Below, one piece after another: positions 1 to 8,348 of a stretch of DNA of 64,000 nucleotides. Source of the DNA: Gillisella vitis (GTDB lineage Bacteria; Pseudomonadota; Alphaproteobacteria; Rhizobiales; Rhizobiaceae); assembly GCF_021559775.1 (NCBI RefSeq), contig NZ_CP056048.1, forward strand, positions 1 through 64,000, read 5' to 3'. The notes under the pieces were generated by a model. It did no database searches, was not told the DNA's origin, and worked only from the letters and a program-made list of their open reading frames with translations. The translations under genes and the position numbers were made by a program. Numbering within the stretch: position 1 is the first letter of the stretch; each line of letters begins with the position of its first letter.

Positions 1-1263
1 ATGATCATGGCGGTTGCGTCCAGCACGGCGACTGAACAACAGGAGACGAATTTGCGCCCCGCCGATGAGACCATTGCCGAAGACGCGCGCGCCCTTTCAG
101 CCCAGCTGAAGGCTATGCGGGAGCGGTTGTTTGCGCCATCGTCGCGCAAAACCCTGCGGACTTTCACATCTGGAGAGGCGGCGCGTCTCGTAGGAGTCTC
201 GGACGGCTATTTGCGGCAATTGTCGCTTGCCGGTGAAGGCCCTGCGCCAGTCGTTGGGGCAGGGGGGCGCCGTTACTATTCGCTCTCTGATATTGACGCT
301 CTGCGCCACTACCTGGCGGAACAGGCGATGATAAAAGGCAATGTTTCCAAGGCCCGTTCCTATGTGAAATGGCGTGATGCCGAACGTGGCGAGCATTTGC
401 AGATCATTTCCGTGACAAATTTCAAGGGTGGCTCCGGTAAAACCACCTCGGCCGTCCATCTGGCGCAATATCTGGCCATGACCGGGCACCGGGTTCTAGC
501 GGTCGATCTCGATCCGCAGGCATCGCTGTCGGCTTTGTTCGGCTATCAGCCGGAACTCGATCTGGTCGGCAATGACACGATTTATGGCGCCATTCGCTAC
601 GACGATGAAGTCAGGCCGTTGCGGGAGATCATCCGCAAGACCTATTTTCACAATCTCGACCTGCTGCCCGGCAATCTGGAGTTGCAGGAATTTGAGCATG
701 TGACGCCGCGTGCCTTGGCGGAGCGAAAGACGGGCGATGCCAAGAGCCTGTTTTTTGCCCGTGTCCAGAATGCCTTGCACAGCGTAGCGGATGATTATGA
801 TGTCGTGGTCATCGACTGCCCGCCGCAGCTTGGATATCTGACATTGTCGGCGCTTTGTGCATCGACATCGGTGATTGTCACCGTGCATCCGCAAATGCTG
901 GATGTGGCGTCCATGAGCCAGTTCCTGTTCATGACATCGGATCTTCTCGGCGTGGTGCGTGAAGCGGGCGGCACGCTGAATTTCGACTTTCTGCGCTATC
1001 TTGTGACCCGGTTTGAGCCGAATGACGGCCCTCAGGCGCAAATTGTCGGTTTTCTGCGGTCGCTGTTCGGGGAACGAGTGTTGACCTCTCCGATGGTCAA
1101 ATCCACGGCGATTTCCGATGCCGGATTGACCAAACAGACGCTTTACGAAGTCGGGCGCGAGAATTTCAGTCGCGGTACTTACGACCGGGCGATTGAAGCG
1201 CTGGAATCGGTAAATGCCGAAATCGAACAGTTGATCCACACGGCGTGGGGACGCAAAGAATGA
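1..1263 (+). CDS. repA: Plasmid partitioning protein RepA (ParA-type ATPase)
   Basis: RepA is the ParA-like ATPase of the repABC family. It drives replicon partition with RepB and represses the repABC operon from its 5' side. The N-terminal third has a helix-turn-helix and substrate-recognition stretch (about residues 55-110). A deviant Walker A motif KGGSGKTT is at residues 142-149, followed by VDLDPQAS and a Walker B-like VVIDCPPQ near residue 270. The length (420 aa) fits the family at about 400. The frame opens at base 1, and a second in-frame ATG at base 7 is an alternative start. The ribosome binding site and operator lie outside the window, so the start is undecided. The gene overlaps repB by four bases (ATGA). 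Confidence 0.96.
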   Translation: MIMAVASSTATEQQETNLRPADETIAEDARALSAQLKAMRERLFAPSSRKTLRTFTSGEAARLVGVSDGYLRQLSLAGEGPAPVVGAGGRRYYSLSDIDALRHYLAEQAMIKGNVSKARSYVKWRDAERGEHLQIISVTNFKGGSGKTTSAVHLAQYLAMTGHRVLAVDLDPQASLSALFGYQPELDLVGNDTIYGAIRYDDEVRPLREIIRKTYFHNLDLLPGNLELQEFEHVTPRALAERKTGDAKSLFFARVQNALHSVADDYDVVVIDCPPQLGYLTLSALCASTSVIVTVHPQMLDVASMSQFLFMTSDLLGVVREAGGTLNFDFLRYLVTRFEPNDGPQAQIVGFLRSLFGERVLTSPMVKSTAISDAGLTKQTLYEVGRENFSRGTYDRAIEALESVNAEIEQLIHTAWGRKE

Positions 1264-2342
1264 TTGGAAAAAACCGAAAAAGCGAGTTGCGCGCGCTGTT
1301 TTCCGATCCAGGATCGGGGGCAAGTTCAGAGACTGCGGAACCCTCTGTTTCGCAACCTACGGCGTCCGGTGAACCGCGTAGCGCAGACACCGTTGAAGAA
1401 CAGCCCCCCGCAGCGCCCGTGGCGCGCGCAGCCTCCGGGGCGATAAAGGCAATGGGATTGACGTTGTCCTCCATCACCAGAGAGGCGGAGGAAGCGCGTG
1501 CGTTGCGGCAGGCGATTGATGAGGGCGAAAGGGTCATTTCCCTTGCTACGGATAAGATCGATGCGTCCTTCGTTTCAGATCGTCTGAGTGACGAGGAACG
1601 AGACGATCCTGATTTCATCGCGCTGGTTTCCAGTATGCGCGAGAGTGGCCAGCAGGTTCCGATCCTCGTGCGGCGTCATCCTCTTAATGACGACCGCTAT
1701 CAGGTTGCCTATGGTCACCGTCGCTTAAGTGCTGCCAAGCGCCTCGGTATCGCGGTCAAGGCGCTTATCCGGCCCTTGAGCGACGACGAGCTTGTGCTGG
1801 CGCAAGGCAAGGAAAATGCCGAGCGACGCAATCTCACCTTCATTGAGCGTGCCTTGTTTGCCAAGGCGTTGGCCGATCGTGGTTTTGATAGAAAAGTCAT
1901 CGGTGAAGCGCTTTCGGTGCAAAAAAGCGAGTTGTCGCGGCTTATTCAGGTGGCGGAAAGCGTACCAGAGCGCTTTGCTCGTGCCGTTGGACCAGCTCCG
2001 AAGGCGGGTCGCGAGAGATGGATGGCACTTGGCCAATTGCTTTCGAGCGAGCAGGGGCAGCTGAAAGCGGCTGGATTGGTGTCTACAGACGGATTTCGGA
2101 TCGCAGCCACAGATGAGCGGTTTCAGAAACTATTCGATACGCTGTCCGGTAAGGCTCCTGTGGAGCGCCCAGAACCTGAGGACATCAGGGGGCCTGATGG
2201 CCGTGTCTTCGCCCGTATTGGACGGCAAGGGCGGCGGCTGAAGATTGAATTTCTGGCGGAGGCCAATCCGGGGTTTGTCGATCAGTTCGAAACGCGTCTG
2301 GCGGCGGCTTATGCCGCCTATTTGGACGGCGAACACGACTAG
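1260..2342 (+). CDS. repB: Plasmid partitioning protein RepB (ParB-type centromere-binding protein)
   Basis: RepB binds the parS centromere and works with RepA in partition; it also acts as co-repressor. The ATG at 1260 overlaps the repA stop (ATGA), so translation is coupled. An open frame continues upstream to 1245 but lacks a better start. The product is 360 aa. A ParB/Sulfiredoxin-like N domain holds GHRRLSAAKRLG near residue 150, which matches the family's conserved G-x-R-R box. A HTH-like region (RKVIGEALSVQKSELSRL) follows, and then a less conserved C-terminal dimerisation region. The N-terminal basic peptide (MIGKNRKSELRALF) is typical of RepB and probably contacts RepA. Confidence 0.95.
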   Translation: MIGKNRKSELRALFSDPGSGASSETAEPSVSQPTASGEPRSADTVEEQPPAAPVARAASGAIKAMGLTLSSITREAEEARALRQAIDEGERVISLATDKIDASFVSDRLSDEERDDPDFIALVSSMRESGQQVPILVRRHPLNDDRYQVAYGHRRLSAAKRLGIAVKALIRPLSDDELVLAQGKENAERRNLTFIERALFAKALADRGFDRKVIGEALSVQKSELSRLIQVAESVPERFARAVGPAPKAGRERWMALGQLLSSEQGQLKAAGLVSTDGFRIAATDERFQKLFDTLSGKAPVERPEPEDIRGPDGRVFARIGRQGRRLKIEFLAEANPGFVDQFETRLAAAYAAYLDGEHD

Positions 2343-2351
2343 AATGGGTTT

Positions 2352-2373
2352 GCATCCGGCTTTTGCTGGATGC
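2352..2373 (+). terminator. Hairpin just after repB
   Basis: Nine bases downstream of the repB stop there is a 9-bp stem (GCATCCGGC/GCTGGATGC, one G-T pair) with a TTTT loop, followed by TTTAG. It could terminate or attenuate repAB messages before repC. The U-tract is short, so this may be an mRNA-stabilising or pausing hairpin rather than a strong terminator. Confidence 0.45.
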
Positions 2374-2395
2374 TTTAGACCTGCATTTTTGCAGC

Positions 2396-2500
2396 AATGC
2401 TGCATGCCCCTTAAATCCCAAGGGATTTTAAGAGGACACTATGCAGAGGTTACAACGGGTTATGGCGCGTTGTGTTTTATCGAACGCAAGACGCCGTAAA
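2396..2500. repeat. Decayed palindromic repeat, copy 1
   Basis: The segment holds the second-arm motif of the family (GCTGCAT, then CTTAAATC/GATTTTAAG, then TATGCAG) at 2396-2446. A relic of the first palindrome follows (TTATGGCG...TGTTTTATCGAA...CGCCGTAA). The order of the two parts is reversed relative to the copy at 57654. Arms pair with several mismatches, so it looks old. Confidence 0.5.
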
Positions 2501-2745
2501 GTGCAACGAGAAGGAAGCAATACGAGACAAGAAAAAAGGCCCCAAAACGTCACCATTTCGGAAGCCCTCTTCTATGTAGCAATTCAAGAGAATCACTTCT
2601 GGCCCCAAAAGTCAAGACATGACCTCATATTCGTGGGTCATGATGTATCTTTTTGCGTCTTGATTTTACGGCGCTGGTAGCAGCGTCAGGCCATAATGGT
2701 GCTTAGACAAAATGATGGAACAGTATCGACCACAATGTGGCGGTG

Positions 2746-2852
2746 CTTACGGCGTCGTGCGTTTTATCAAATGCGTATAAGATGCTGTAATCTTTAGATC
2801 TGCTGCGCAATTTCTCCGTAAGTCTGGTTCGATTTATGGAGTTATCCGTTAG
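2746..2852. repeat. Decayed palindromic repeat, copy 2
   Basis: It aligns by eye along its length with the copy at 57654-57756: TCGTGCGTTTTATC, then GATGCTGTAA, then ATCTGCTGC, AATTTCTCC, TTCGATTTA and GGAGTTAT in the same order and near-equal spacing. The arms of both inverted repeats have mismatches. Confidence 0.6.
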
Positions 2853-3055
2853 ATCGACCGTTGCATAATATGCTGAACTCCTCGGATTTCAGGTGGGAAA
2901 CCTGTGGTTTCTATAAGAGATAAGATTGGTCTTAAATCTCGCTTTATAGCGCAGGAAACGGTCAATTTCGCTTATGCGACCAGTTGGTTGTCGATACTGT
3001 GGTGAGTTCAATTGTCTTGGATCCTTGAGATACCAAGCAACGAATTCGTGTGCGG

Positions 3056-3153
3056 ACGGGATCCCTGCGTTTTATCAATAGGATGCCGTATCACTTCAAT
3101 CTGCTGCGAAATATTCTCTTGGTCTTGTGTCTTAAGTCAGAAATTGCGCAGTC
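3056..3153. repeat. Decayed palindromic repeat, copy 3
   Basis: It contains CCCTGCGTTTTATC, GATGCCGTATCACTTC, AATCTGCTGCGAAAT, GTCTTAAGTC and GCGCAGTCG in the order of the consensus. It lies 140 bases before the repC start, close to the region expected to encode the antisense regulator. Confidence 0.55.
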
Positions 3154-3292
3154 GATTGATGGATTGCCGAAAGAGTGAAGGGTCTTCAGTCCATCCTATT
3201 TCGGTGATCGTTAACCCGTCCTGTTGGGTTGATTGAGTTTCAGTGTTTGTCATTTGGGCCTGCTTGTCTCCTTGTAGAGGGGACGCGACATT

Positions 3293-4510
3293 ATGGAACG
3301 AGCTGCAACAACGCCCTTTGGCGGCGGACGGATGTCTGGTCGTGTCCTAGCGCGACAAGCACGCATTGGCGAACGCCAAGCTGCTCTGCGGCAAAGCGAA
3401 GGCGCAAATTCTTCTGGTCGCGCTGACAAATGGCAATTGCTTCGCGCGTTAACCGAAGCGCGTGCTGTTTATGGTCTGGGTGACCGGACAATTTGCTTGC
3501 TTGAAGCGCTTGTGAGCTTCACCACCGAGCGCGAGCTGGATGGCCGGGAGCCTGTTATCGTCTTTCCATCCAACCGGGAATTGGCTTTTCGTGCAAGAGG
3601 AATGGCGCCAGCGACCATACGTAGGCACCTAGCTTGCCTTGTCGATGCAGGCATGATCTTTCGGCGTGATAGTGCCAATGGCAAGCGCTATTGCCGGAGA
3701 GATGAAACTGGCGAAGTTGAGGATGCATTCGGCTTCGATCTAGCGCCGTTTGTGCTGAAAGCAGAAGAAATTTACAGCGCAGCCGAAAGCGCCCGTGCGG
3801 AAGCCAAGCAGTTCCGCGCCTTGCGAGGGGAGGTCACTGTTCTATCCCGGGATATTTCCAAAATAATCACACTCGCCCTTGAAGAAGGACGAGCAGGGGA
3901 TTGGGAAAGCTATTTGCTTTGCTATCAGTCTTTTTGCAAAACGCGCACAAGAATGAAATTCAGCAGCGACATGCAAATTTTCGCGCAGGAGCTGCGCGCA
4001 ATGTTGTCAAAGGTGGAAAATGATTACCTTTCAAGCCTTTCTGAAGAAGAAATGAGCGGCAATGATCGTCAAAATGAGCGTCATCAACAGAATTCAAAAT
4101 CAGATCTTAAATTTGATAAAAACGGCAATGATCATACAACAGCGGAGCCGGTTTCACCTCCTCTCGACCAACGCAGATTGGCTGTAAGCCTGAAAAGGTT
4201 GAAAACGCTTTGCCCACAAATCAACGATTACGCCAAAGATGGGATTTCTGAATGGAGCGATTTGATCAGGGCGGCTGACACTGTTAGGACGATGTTGGGC
4301 ATCTCCCCTGATGCATGGTTGAAGGCAAAACAAGCAATGGGTGAACAGGCCGCCGCAATTACCGTTTCGGTCATGCTTGAACGCGCCGAAGCAATTCGTT
4401 CCGCAGGCGGTTATCTTCGGACATTGACCGATAAGGCAGAGCAAGGGCAGTTCAGCGTTTATCCTATGCTGCAAGCGCTCGAGAAAAACCTGCCGCGTAG
4501 CAAATCTTAA
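3293..4510 (+). CDS. repC: Replication initiation protein RepC
   Basis: RepC is the replication initiator of repABC replicons and acts on an origin inside its own coding sequence. The 405-aa length is usual for the family. The N-terminal half is a winged-helix DNA-binding region: the stretch after ARAVYGLGDRTICLLEALVSF carries FPSNRELAFRARGMAPATIRRHLACLVDAGMI, a clear helix-turn-helix. The middle is polar and AT-rich at the DNA level. The C-terminal domain (SPDAWLKAKQAMGEQAAAITVSVMLERA) is the conserved second domain. The ATG at 3293 has GAGGGGA about 10 bases upstream. The gene is separated from repB by the long spacer, and no terminator is obvious right after it. Confidence 0.96.
   Translation: MERAATTPFGGGRMSGRVLARQARIGERQAALRQSEGANSSGRADKWQLLRALTEARAVYGLGDRTICLLEALVSFTTERELDGREPVIVFPSNRELAFRARGMAPATIRRHLACLVDAGMIFRRDSANGKRYCRRDETGEVEDAFGFDLAPFVLKAEEIYSAAESARAEAKQFRALRGEVTVLSRDISKIITLALEEGRAGDWESYLLCYQSFCKTRTRMKFSSDMQIFAQELRAMLSKVENDYLSSLSEEEMSGNDRQNERHQQNSKSDLKFDKNGNDHTTAEPVSPPLDQRRLAVSLKRLKTLCPQINDYAKDGISEWSDLIRAADTVRTMLGISPDAWLKAKQAMGEQAAAITVSVMLERAEAIRSAGGYLRTLTDKAEQGQFSVYPMLQALEKNLPRSKS
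4020..4145. other. Probable replication origin (AT-rich segment inside repC)
   Basis: RepABC replicons studied so far carry oriV within repC, in its AT-rich central part. This stretch is visibly more AT-rich than the flanking sequence (for example AATTCAAAATCAGATCTTAAATTTGATAAAAA split across 4085-4125) and encodes the polar linker between RepC domains. The placement is an inference from the family; no DnaA boxes or iterons were recognised. Confidence 0.45.
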
Positions 4511-4792
4511 AGCTGGGTGACGTTGGGAAAATCTGAACGGGGTGATGCGACAGAGGCTTTCTTTCCGTCGCAGCCTTTTGAAGTTTAGGTTTCCCCTGCT
4601 CGCTCCACTGAGCTTGGAATTTCGGCGCATTGAGGCGGAACAAATGTCACTGCAATGCGTTTGTCTATGACGCGAACCCTTATGGTCCTGAAGCGTAAGT
4701 AGACAACTCCGACCGTGACAACGGCCGTAACGATGCAGCAGGCAAGTGAAGCGTAATTCGGGTACGCAATCATCCGGCTGGGATACAGAAAT

Positions 4793-6346
4793 ATGCAGGG
4801 TTTCGAGAAGGCCAGCAGCCATCACCGCATTGGATCGGATCAGGTGATCAGAGTGGGCTATAATGCCTGGAAGACGGGTGTTGCATCGAAGGCGGGATTT
4901 TTGATTGATGGTGCGCAATATTTTCGCGCACTTGCGGATTCTCTATCTCGCGCTCAGGAGCAGATATTCATCATCGGTTGGGACTTTAACCCTGACATCC
5001 AGCTTATACCGGAAGATCAAGCTTCACCCACTTTAGGTGAGTTCCTTATTTCGCTTGTCGAAAACAATAGCCGTCTCTCCATTCACATTCTTGTCTGGGC
5101 GATGGGTCCAATCTATTCTGGAAAATCCCTGCGCATGCTCGGGAACACCGAACTGAAGTCGCATCCAAGGATCGACTTGCGGCTTGATACGCGGCATGCC
5201 GTTCGAGGTTCTCATCATCAGAAAATGGTGGTTATCGACGATGCGCTGGCGTTTATTGGCGGCATCGATCTGACAGCCAAGCGCTGGGATACGCCCGAGC
5301 ACCGGGCCGATCAACCTTTACGCTGCACGCCAAAAGGCGAACGCTATGAGCCGGTTCACGATGTGCAAATGGCAGTTGATGGTGAAGCGGCCGAAGTAGC
5401 GGCTGAAATCGCCAGGCGTCGGTGGTGGCAGGCGACAGGTGAGGATCTCGTGCGTCCACGCTGCTATTCTCATTCTTTTCCGTCGGCTGCACGCTATGTA
5501 TTTAGCAATTGTGACATCGCTTTTGCGCGGACCGAACCGGCAATTCGCAGAAGCACATCCGTTCGTGAGACGTTACAACTGACCCTTGACTGCCTGTCGC
5601 GGGCAGAGAAGCTTATCTATATAGAAAGTCAATATTTTGCATCGAAAGATGTAGCCGATCTTTTGGCTTCTCGATTGAGTGAGCCGGATGGTCCTGAGGT
5701 CGTATTGATTTCGACGCTGAATTCGCATGGATTTCTAGAGAGAAAAGTACTGGGGGAAAATCGAGACCGAATGATCCGCAAGCTTAGACAAGCTGATCGA
5801 TTTGGTCGGTTTCGTGCTTTCTATCCAGTTGTCCCAGATGAGAGCCGCGATACTAAGTGCGAGGAAGTCCTGGTCCATGCCAAGTTGATTATCGTTGATG
5901 ATGTTTTCATTCGCGTCGGATCGTCGAACCTGAACCAGAGATCGGTGGGCCTTGATACGGAACTTGACGTCGCCATCGAAATGCATAGCGACAAAGAACG
6001 GCAGATCCTGGCCGACATGCGAAATGGTCTGCTTGGTGAGCATCTTGGTCTGCTGAGCACTGATTTGGCAAAAGCCCATCAAGAAGCCGGATCATTGGTG
6101 CGCGCCTTGGATCGAGTGAACGTTGGATTGCGTGGGCTGCGATCTTTTCCTGTCGGTGACGAGAACGGCAAGACAGGTTTGCATTTTGCTACGGGCCTTG
6201 TGGACCCAAAAGCACCTTGGTGGCCGTTGCAGTTGGTTTCTATTCCATTTTCGATGCTCAAGAAAATCCGACGCATGGCGATGTCGAAGGCAGGACTGAG
6301 CCAAGCCGATGGACAACAGCAGCGGATCTCTGCCAACAACAGTTAA
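4793..6346 (+). CDS. Phospholipase D-family protein (cardiolipin synthase-like, ClsB type)
   Basis: The 517-aa protein has two HKD catalytic motifs: HHQKMVVIDD near residue 141 and HAKLIIVDD near residue 362, the latter followed by GSSNLNQRS. That is the arrangement of phospholipase D/cardiolipin synthases, which transfer phosphatidyl groups. There is no N-terminal membrane segment, as in E. coli ClsB rather than ClsA. The neighbours are a YbhN-like membrane protein and a YbhP-like EEP-fold protein, the same set as E. coli ybhP-clsB-ybhN. The exact phospholipid reaction cannot be told from sequence. The ATG at 4793 begins the conserved region, and a strong terminator follows the gene. Confidence 0.85.
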   Translation: MQGFEKASSHHRIGSDQVIRVGYNAWKTGVASKAGFLIDGAQYFRALADSLSRAQEQIFIIGWDFNPDIQLIPEDQASPTLGEFLISLVENNSRLSIHILVWAMGPIYSGKSLRMLGNTELKSHPRIDLRLDTRHAVRGSHHQKMVVIDDALAFIGGIDLTAKRWDTPEHRADQPLRCTPKGERYEPVHDVQMAVDGEAAEVAAEIARRRWWQATGEDLVRPRCYSHSFPSAARYVFSNCDIAFARTEPAIRRSTSVRETLQLTLDCLSRAEKLIYIESQYFASKDVADLLASRLSEPDGPEVVLISTLNSHGFLERKVLGENRDRMIRKLRQADRFGRFRAFYPVVPDESRDTKCEEVLVHAKLIIVDDVFIRVGSSNLNQRSVGLDTELDVAIEMHSDKERQILADMRNGLLGEHLGLLSTDLAKAHQEAGSLVRALDRVNVGLRGLRSFPVGDENGKTGLHFATGLVDPKAPWWPLQLVSIPFSMLKKIRRMAMSKAGLSQADGQQQRISANNS

Positions 6347-6370
6347 ATTATATTTTTGAGCCCCACCGAG

Positions 6371-6404
6371 AGCTCTTGTGATTGGTAAATCACAAGAGCT
6401 TTTT
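6371..6404 (+). terminator. Rho-independent terminator after the phospholipase D gene
   Basis: A perfect 13-bp stem (AGCTCTTGTGATT/AATCACAAGAGCT) with a 4-base loop is followed by a run of T. It lies 24 bases past the phospholipase D stop and before the convergent YbhN-like gene. Confidence 0.85.
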
Positions 6405-6449
6405 CTATGGCGAGGCTTAGTATTCTTATGAATGCAGCCTATGACATCG

Positions 6450-7463
6450 TCAAAGAGTTGCTGCTTTCACCGTCTCATTTGACGAGGAATTATTCCGGCG
6501 TTCGAGGCGCGAATAATACCATTCACTGATGGCAAAGACCGGGATGCCGATTGCCAGCGGAATGAAAAAATACACAACGCGAAATGAAATGAGCGCGCCG
6601 ATCGATGCGTCTTTGCCCATGATGAATGAGATCGTCGCTTCCATTACGCCAAGTCCACCAGGAACATGGGCAACCAGCGCCGAGAGGTTAGCCATGACAT
6701 AGGCGGTTGTCGTTTCAAAAAAACCTGCGGACGATCTTGCCAACCAAAAGAGACAAGCGGCGACGGCAGTGAAATTGGCGATGCCAACAGCAACCTGGGC
6801 AAGGGCGATAGGCAGGGTTGGCAGTGAGAAGCACCATTTGTATATTCGTATTTCACCGCGCAGCCAGGCTGAGGCCACGAGATAGATGCCAATTGCAGCC
6901 AGACAGGCAAATCCAATCAGCCGAGCAGCAAAACTCCCCATGCCGCCGAGCTTGGCCGCACTCTGCGGAAACAGGGCAAGGCAAATGCCGGCCAATCCTA
7001 TCAAGCCGATTCCGACGGTTGCGCCGCAAAAGAGAATGATTTTGGCGACTTCCTCGTTTTTTAGGCCCCAGCGCCGGTAATACCGATAGCGGACCGCACC
7101 GCTGGACAGCGCCGCCAAGCCGACATTATGCCCGATAGAGAGGCTGACAAAAGACGCGACCGCGGCTTTTCGCCAGGACAAACGAGAATCGGCATAAAGA
7201 ATGCCAAGATAGTCGAAGCCAGTCAGACAAAGATAGGAGACGACACAAAAAAATAATGACAGAGCAAAACCTGTCCAAGGGATGGCAGACAATGACATTT
7301 CGATATCGTTGAGGGAGAATTTGCTCAGCGCCCGGTAGCTCAGCCAGAGGGCTATTGCTGTCGCAGCAAGGAAAATGCCATTCAACAAAATCTTCTTTTG
7401 CATCAAATCCGTTCCGAGGTTGCTCTTCGTACAGGGAACGATTTCCCGCCTAAGGTGTTCCAT
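6450..7463 (-). CDS. YbhN-like integral membrane protein (UPF0104 / lysylphosphatidylglycerol synthase TM family)
   Basis: The protein has about eight hydrophobic segments and the family signature region ending in LSALVAHVPGGLGVMEATISF, which marks the UPF0104/MprF-flippase-like fold. The ATG at 7463 is chosen because GGAG lies 9 bases upstream. A shorter form could start at 7403 (MQKKILLNG). The gene is divergent from the EEP-family gene and its start codon interlocks with that gene's start inside one CCATGG. Function is not known in detail. Association with a ClsB-like enzyme suggests membrane lipid handling. Confidence 0.82.
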   Translation of the reverse strand: MEHLRREIVPCTKSNLGTDLMQKKILLNGIFLAATAIALWLSYRALSKFSLNDIEMSLSAIPWTGFALSLFFCVVSYLCLTGFDYLGILYADSRLSWRKAAVASFVSLSIGHNVGLAALSSGAVRYRYYRRWGLKNEEVAKIILFCGATVGIGLIGLAGICLALFPQSAAKLGGMGSFAARLIGFACLAAIGIYLVASAWLRGEIRIYKWCFSLPTLPIALAQVAVGIANFTAVAACLFWLARSSAGFFETTTAYVMANLSALVAHVPGGLGVMEATISFIMGKDASIGALISFRVVYFFIPLAIGIPVFAISEWYYSRLERRNNSSSNETVKAATL

Positions 7464-8205
7464 GGAAATGAGCTCCATATTTCGTCTCCTTACCTATAAT
7501 ATTCATAGCTGTATCGGCACAGACAGAAGACTTGATCCAGCCAGAATTGCCGAAGTTGTCGCAGCCACCGAAGCAGATATTGTCTGCCTTCAGGAAGTGG
7601 ATGTCGGACGAAACCGAACCTCAGGAATTGATCAAGCCGACGTGATCGCAGGCTATCTCACCATGCAATCACATTTTCATTCCGCCTTGAATGTTGCTGA
7701 GGAACGATATGGCGATGCACTGTTGACCAGGTTTCCGACCCGGATCGTCCAGCAGGGCATGTTGCCATCACGCGGTGAGCAAAGGGGCGCTCTGTTGGTA
7801 GAGGTATCGATTGGAAAAATTTCTGTTAACGTCTGCGTGACACATTTCGGCCTACGGGCGGGTGAGCGAGCAGAGCAGGCAAGGGCGCTTTTGGGCGTGG
7901 AATGGCTCGGACCTTTGCTGGAGGCAGATGCTCCCATTGTGGTCGCAGCCGACTTGAATGCTGTCCCGAATTCAAAAGCTTTTAAACTCCTGACGGCAAG
8001 ATTGGCCGATGCCACGAAAGCTAACCTAAAGTCCGACAGCCTCAGTCGGTCGAAGCCGACATTTCCATCTCGCTTTCCATTCCTGCGGTTGGACCATGTT
8101 CTAATATCAGGTGGATTAAATATCCTTGAAGCACGGGTTATCGATACACCTTTGGCACGGCGGGCCTCAGATCATCTGCCGCTTCTTGTTACAATGCAAA
8201 TTTGA
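7462..8205 (+). CDS. Endonuclease/exonuclease/phosphatase-family protein (YbhP-like)
   Basis: The EEP fold is evident: LLTYNIHSC at the start, CLQEVD (catalytic Glu), an HFGLRAGER strand, the AADLNAVP active-site strand and C-terminal LDHVLIS and SDHLPLLV histidine motifs. The length (247 aa) matches single-domain EEP proteins such as E. coli YbhP. The start ATG at 7462 is preceded by AAGG at a good distance; a second ATG is at 7468. Its substrate could be a phospholipid head group or another phosphodiester. The assignment rests on the fold and on its neighbours. Confidence 0.82.
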   Translation: MEMSSIFRLLTYNIHSCIGTDRRLDPARIAEVVAATEADIVCLQEVDVGRNRTSGIDQADVIAGYLTMQSHFHSALNVAEERYGDALLTRFPTRIVQQGMLPSRGEQRGALLVEVSIGKISVNVCVTHFGLRAGERAEQARALLGVEWLGPLLEADAPIVVAADLNAVPNSKAFKLLTARLADATKANLKSDSLSRSKPTFPSRFPFLRLDHVLISGGLNILEARVIDTPLARRASDHLPLLVTMQI

Positions 8206-8348
8206 TTGCATTTCGCATGATAATACTCAATTAGTTCCATAATGTTGATTATCAATTTTAATGATGTGCTTGGGTGGGTTCATCTGTGAAATGCGAAGGG
8301 ATATCCACCCCTCGCATTTCGATTTTCCCACCGATGAAGTGATCTGGC

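Larger units (their letters stand above)
2343..3292. other. repB-repC intergenic region (950 bp), expected site of the counter-transcribed RNA
   Basis: No convincing protein gene is seen. In repABC replicons this spacer encodes a short antisense RNA (ctRNA/incA) on the minus strand that represses repC and sets copy number. The spacer is usually a few hundred bases or less, so 950 bp is long. Three decayed copies of a palindromic repeat occupy much of it (2396-2500, 2746-2852, 3056-3153). The ctRNA would be expected in the last ~130 bases before repC. A small hairpin (AACCC/GGGTT) is visible there at about 3212-3230, but I could not identify a convincing minus-strand promoter. No 16-bp parS consensus was found here. 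Confidence 0.55.

Noticed and set aside
3170..3292. A defined counter-transcribed RNA gene before repC
   Set aside because: The family predicts one here, but no convincing minus-strand promoter and terminator pair could be set, so only the region is reported.
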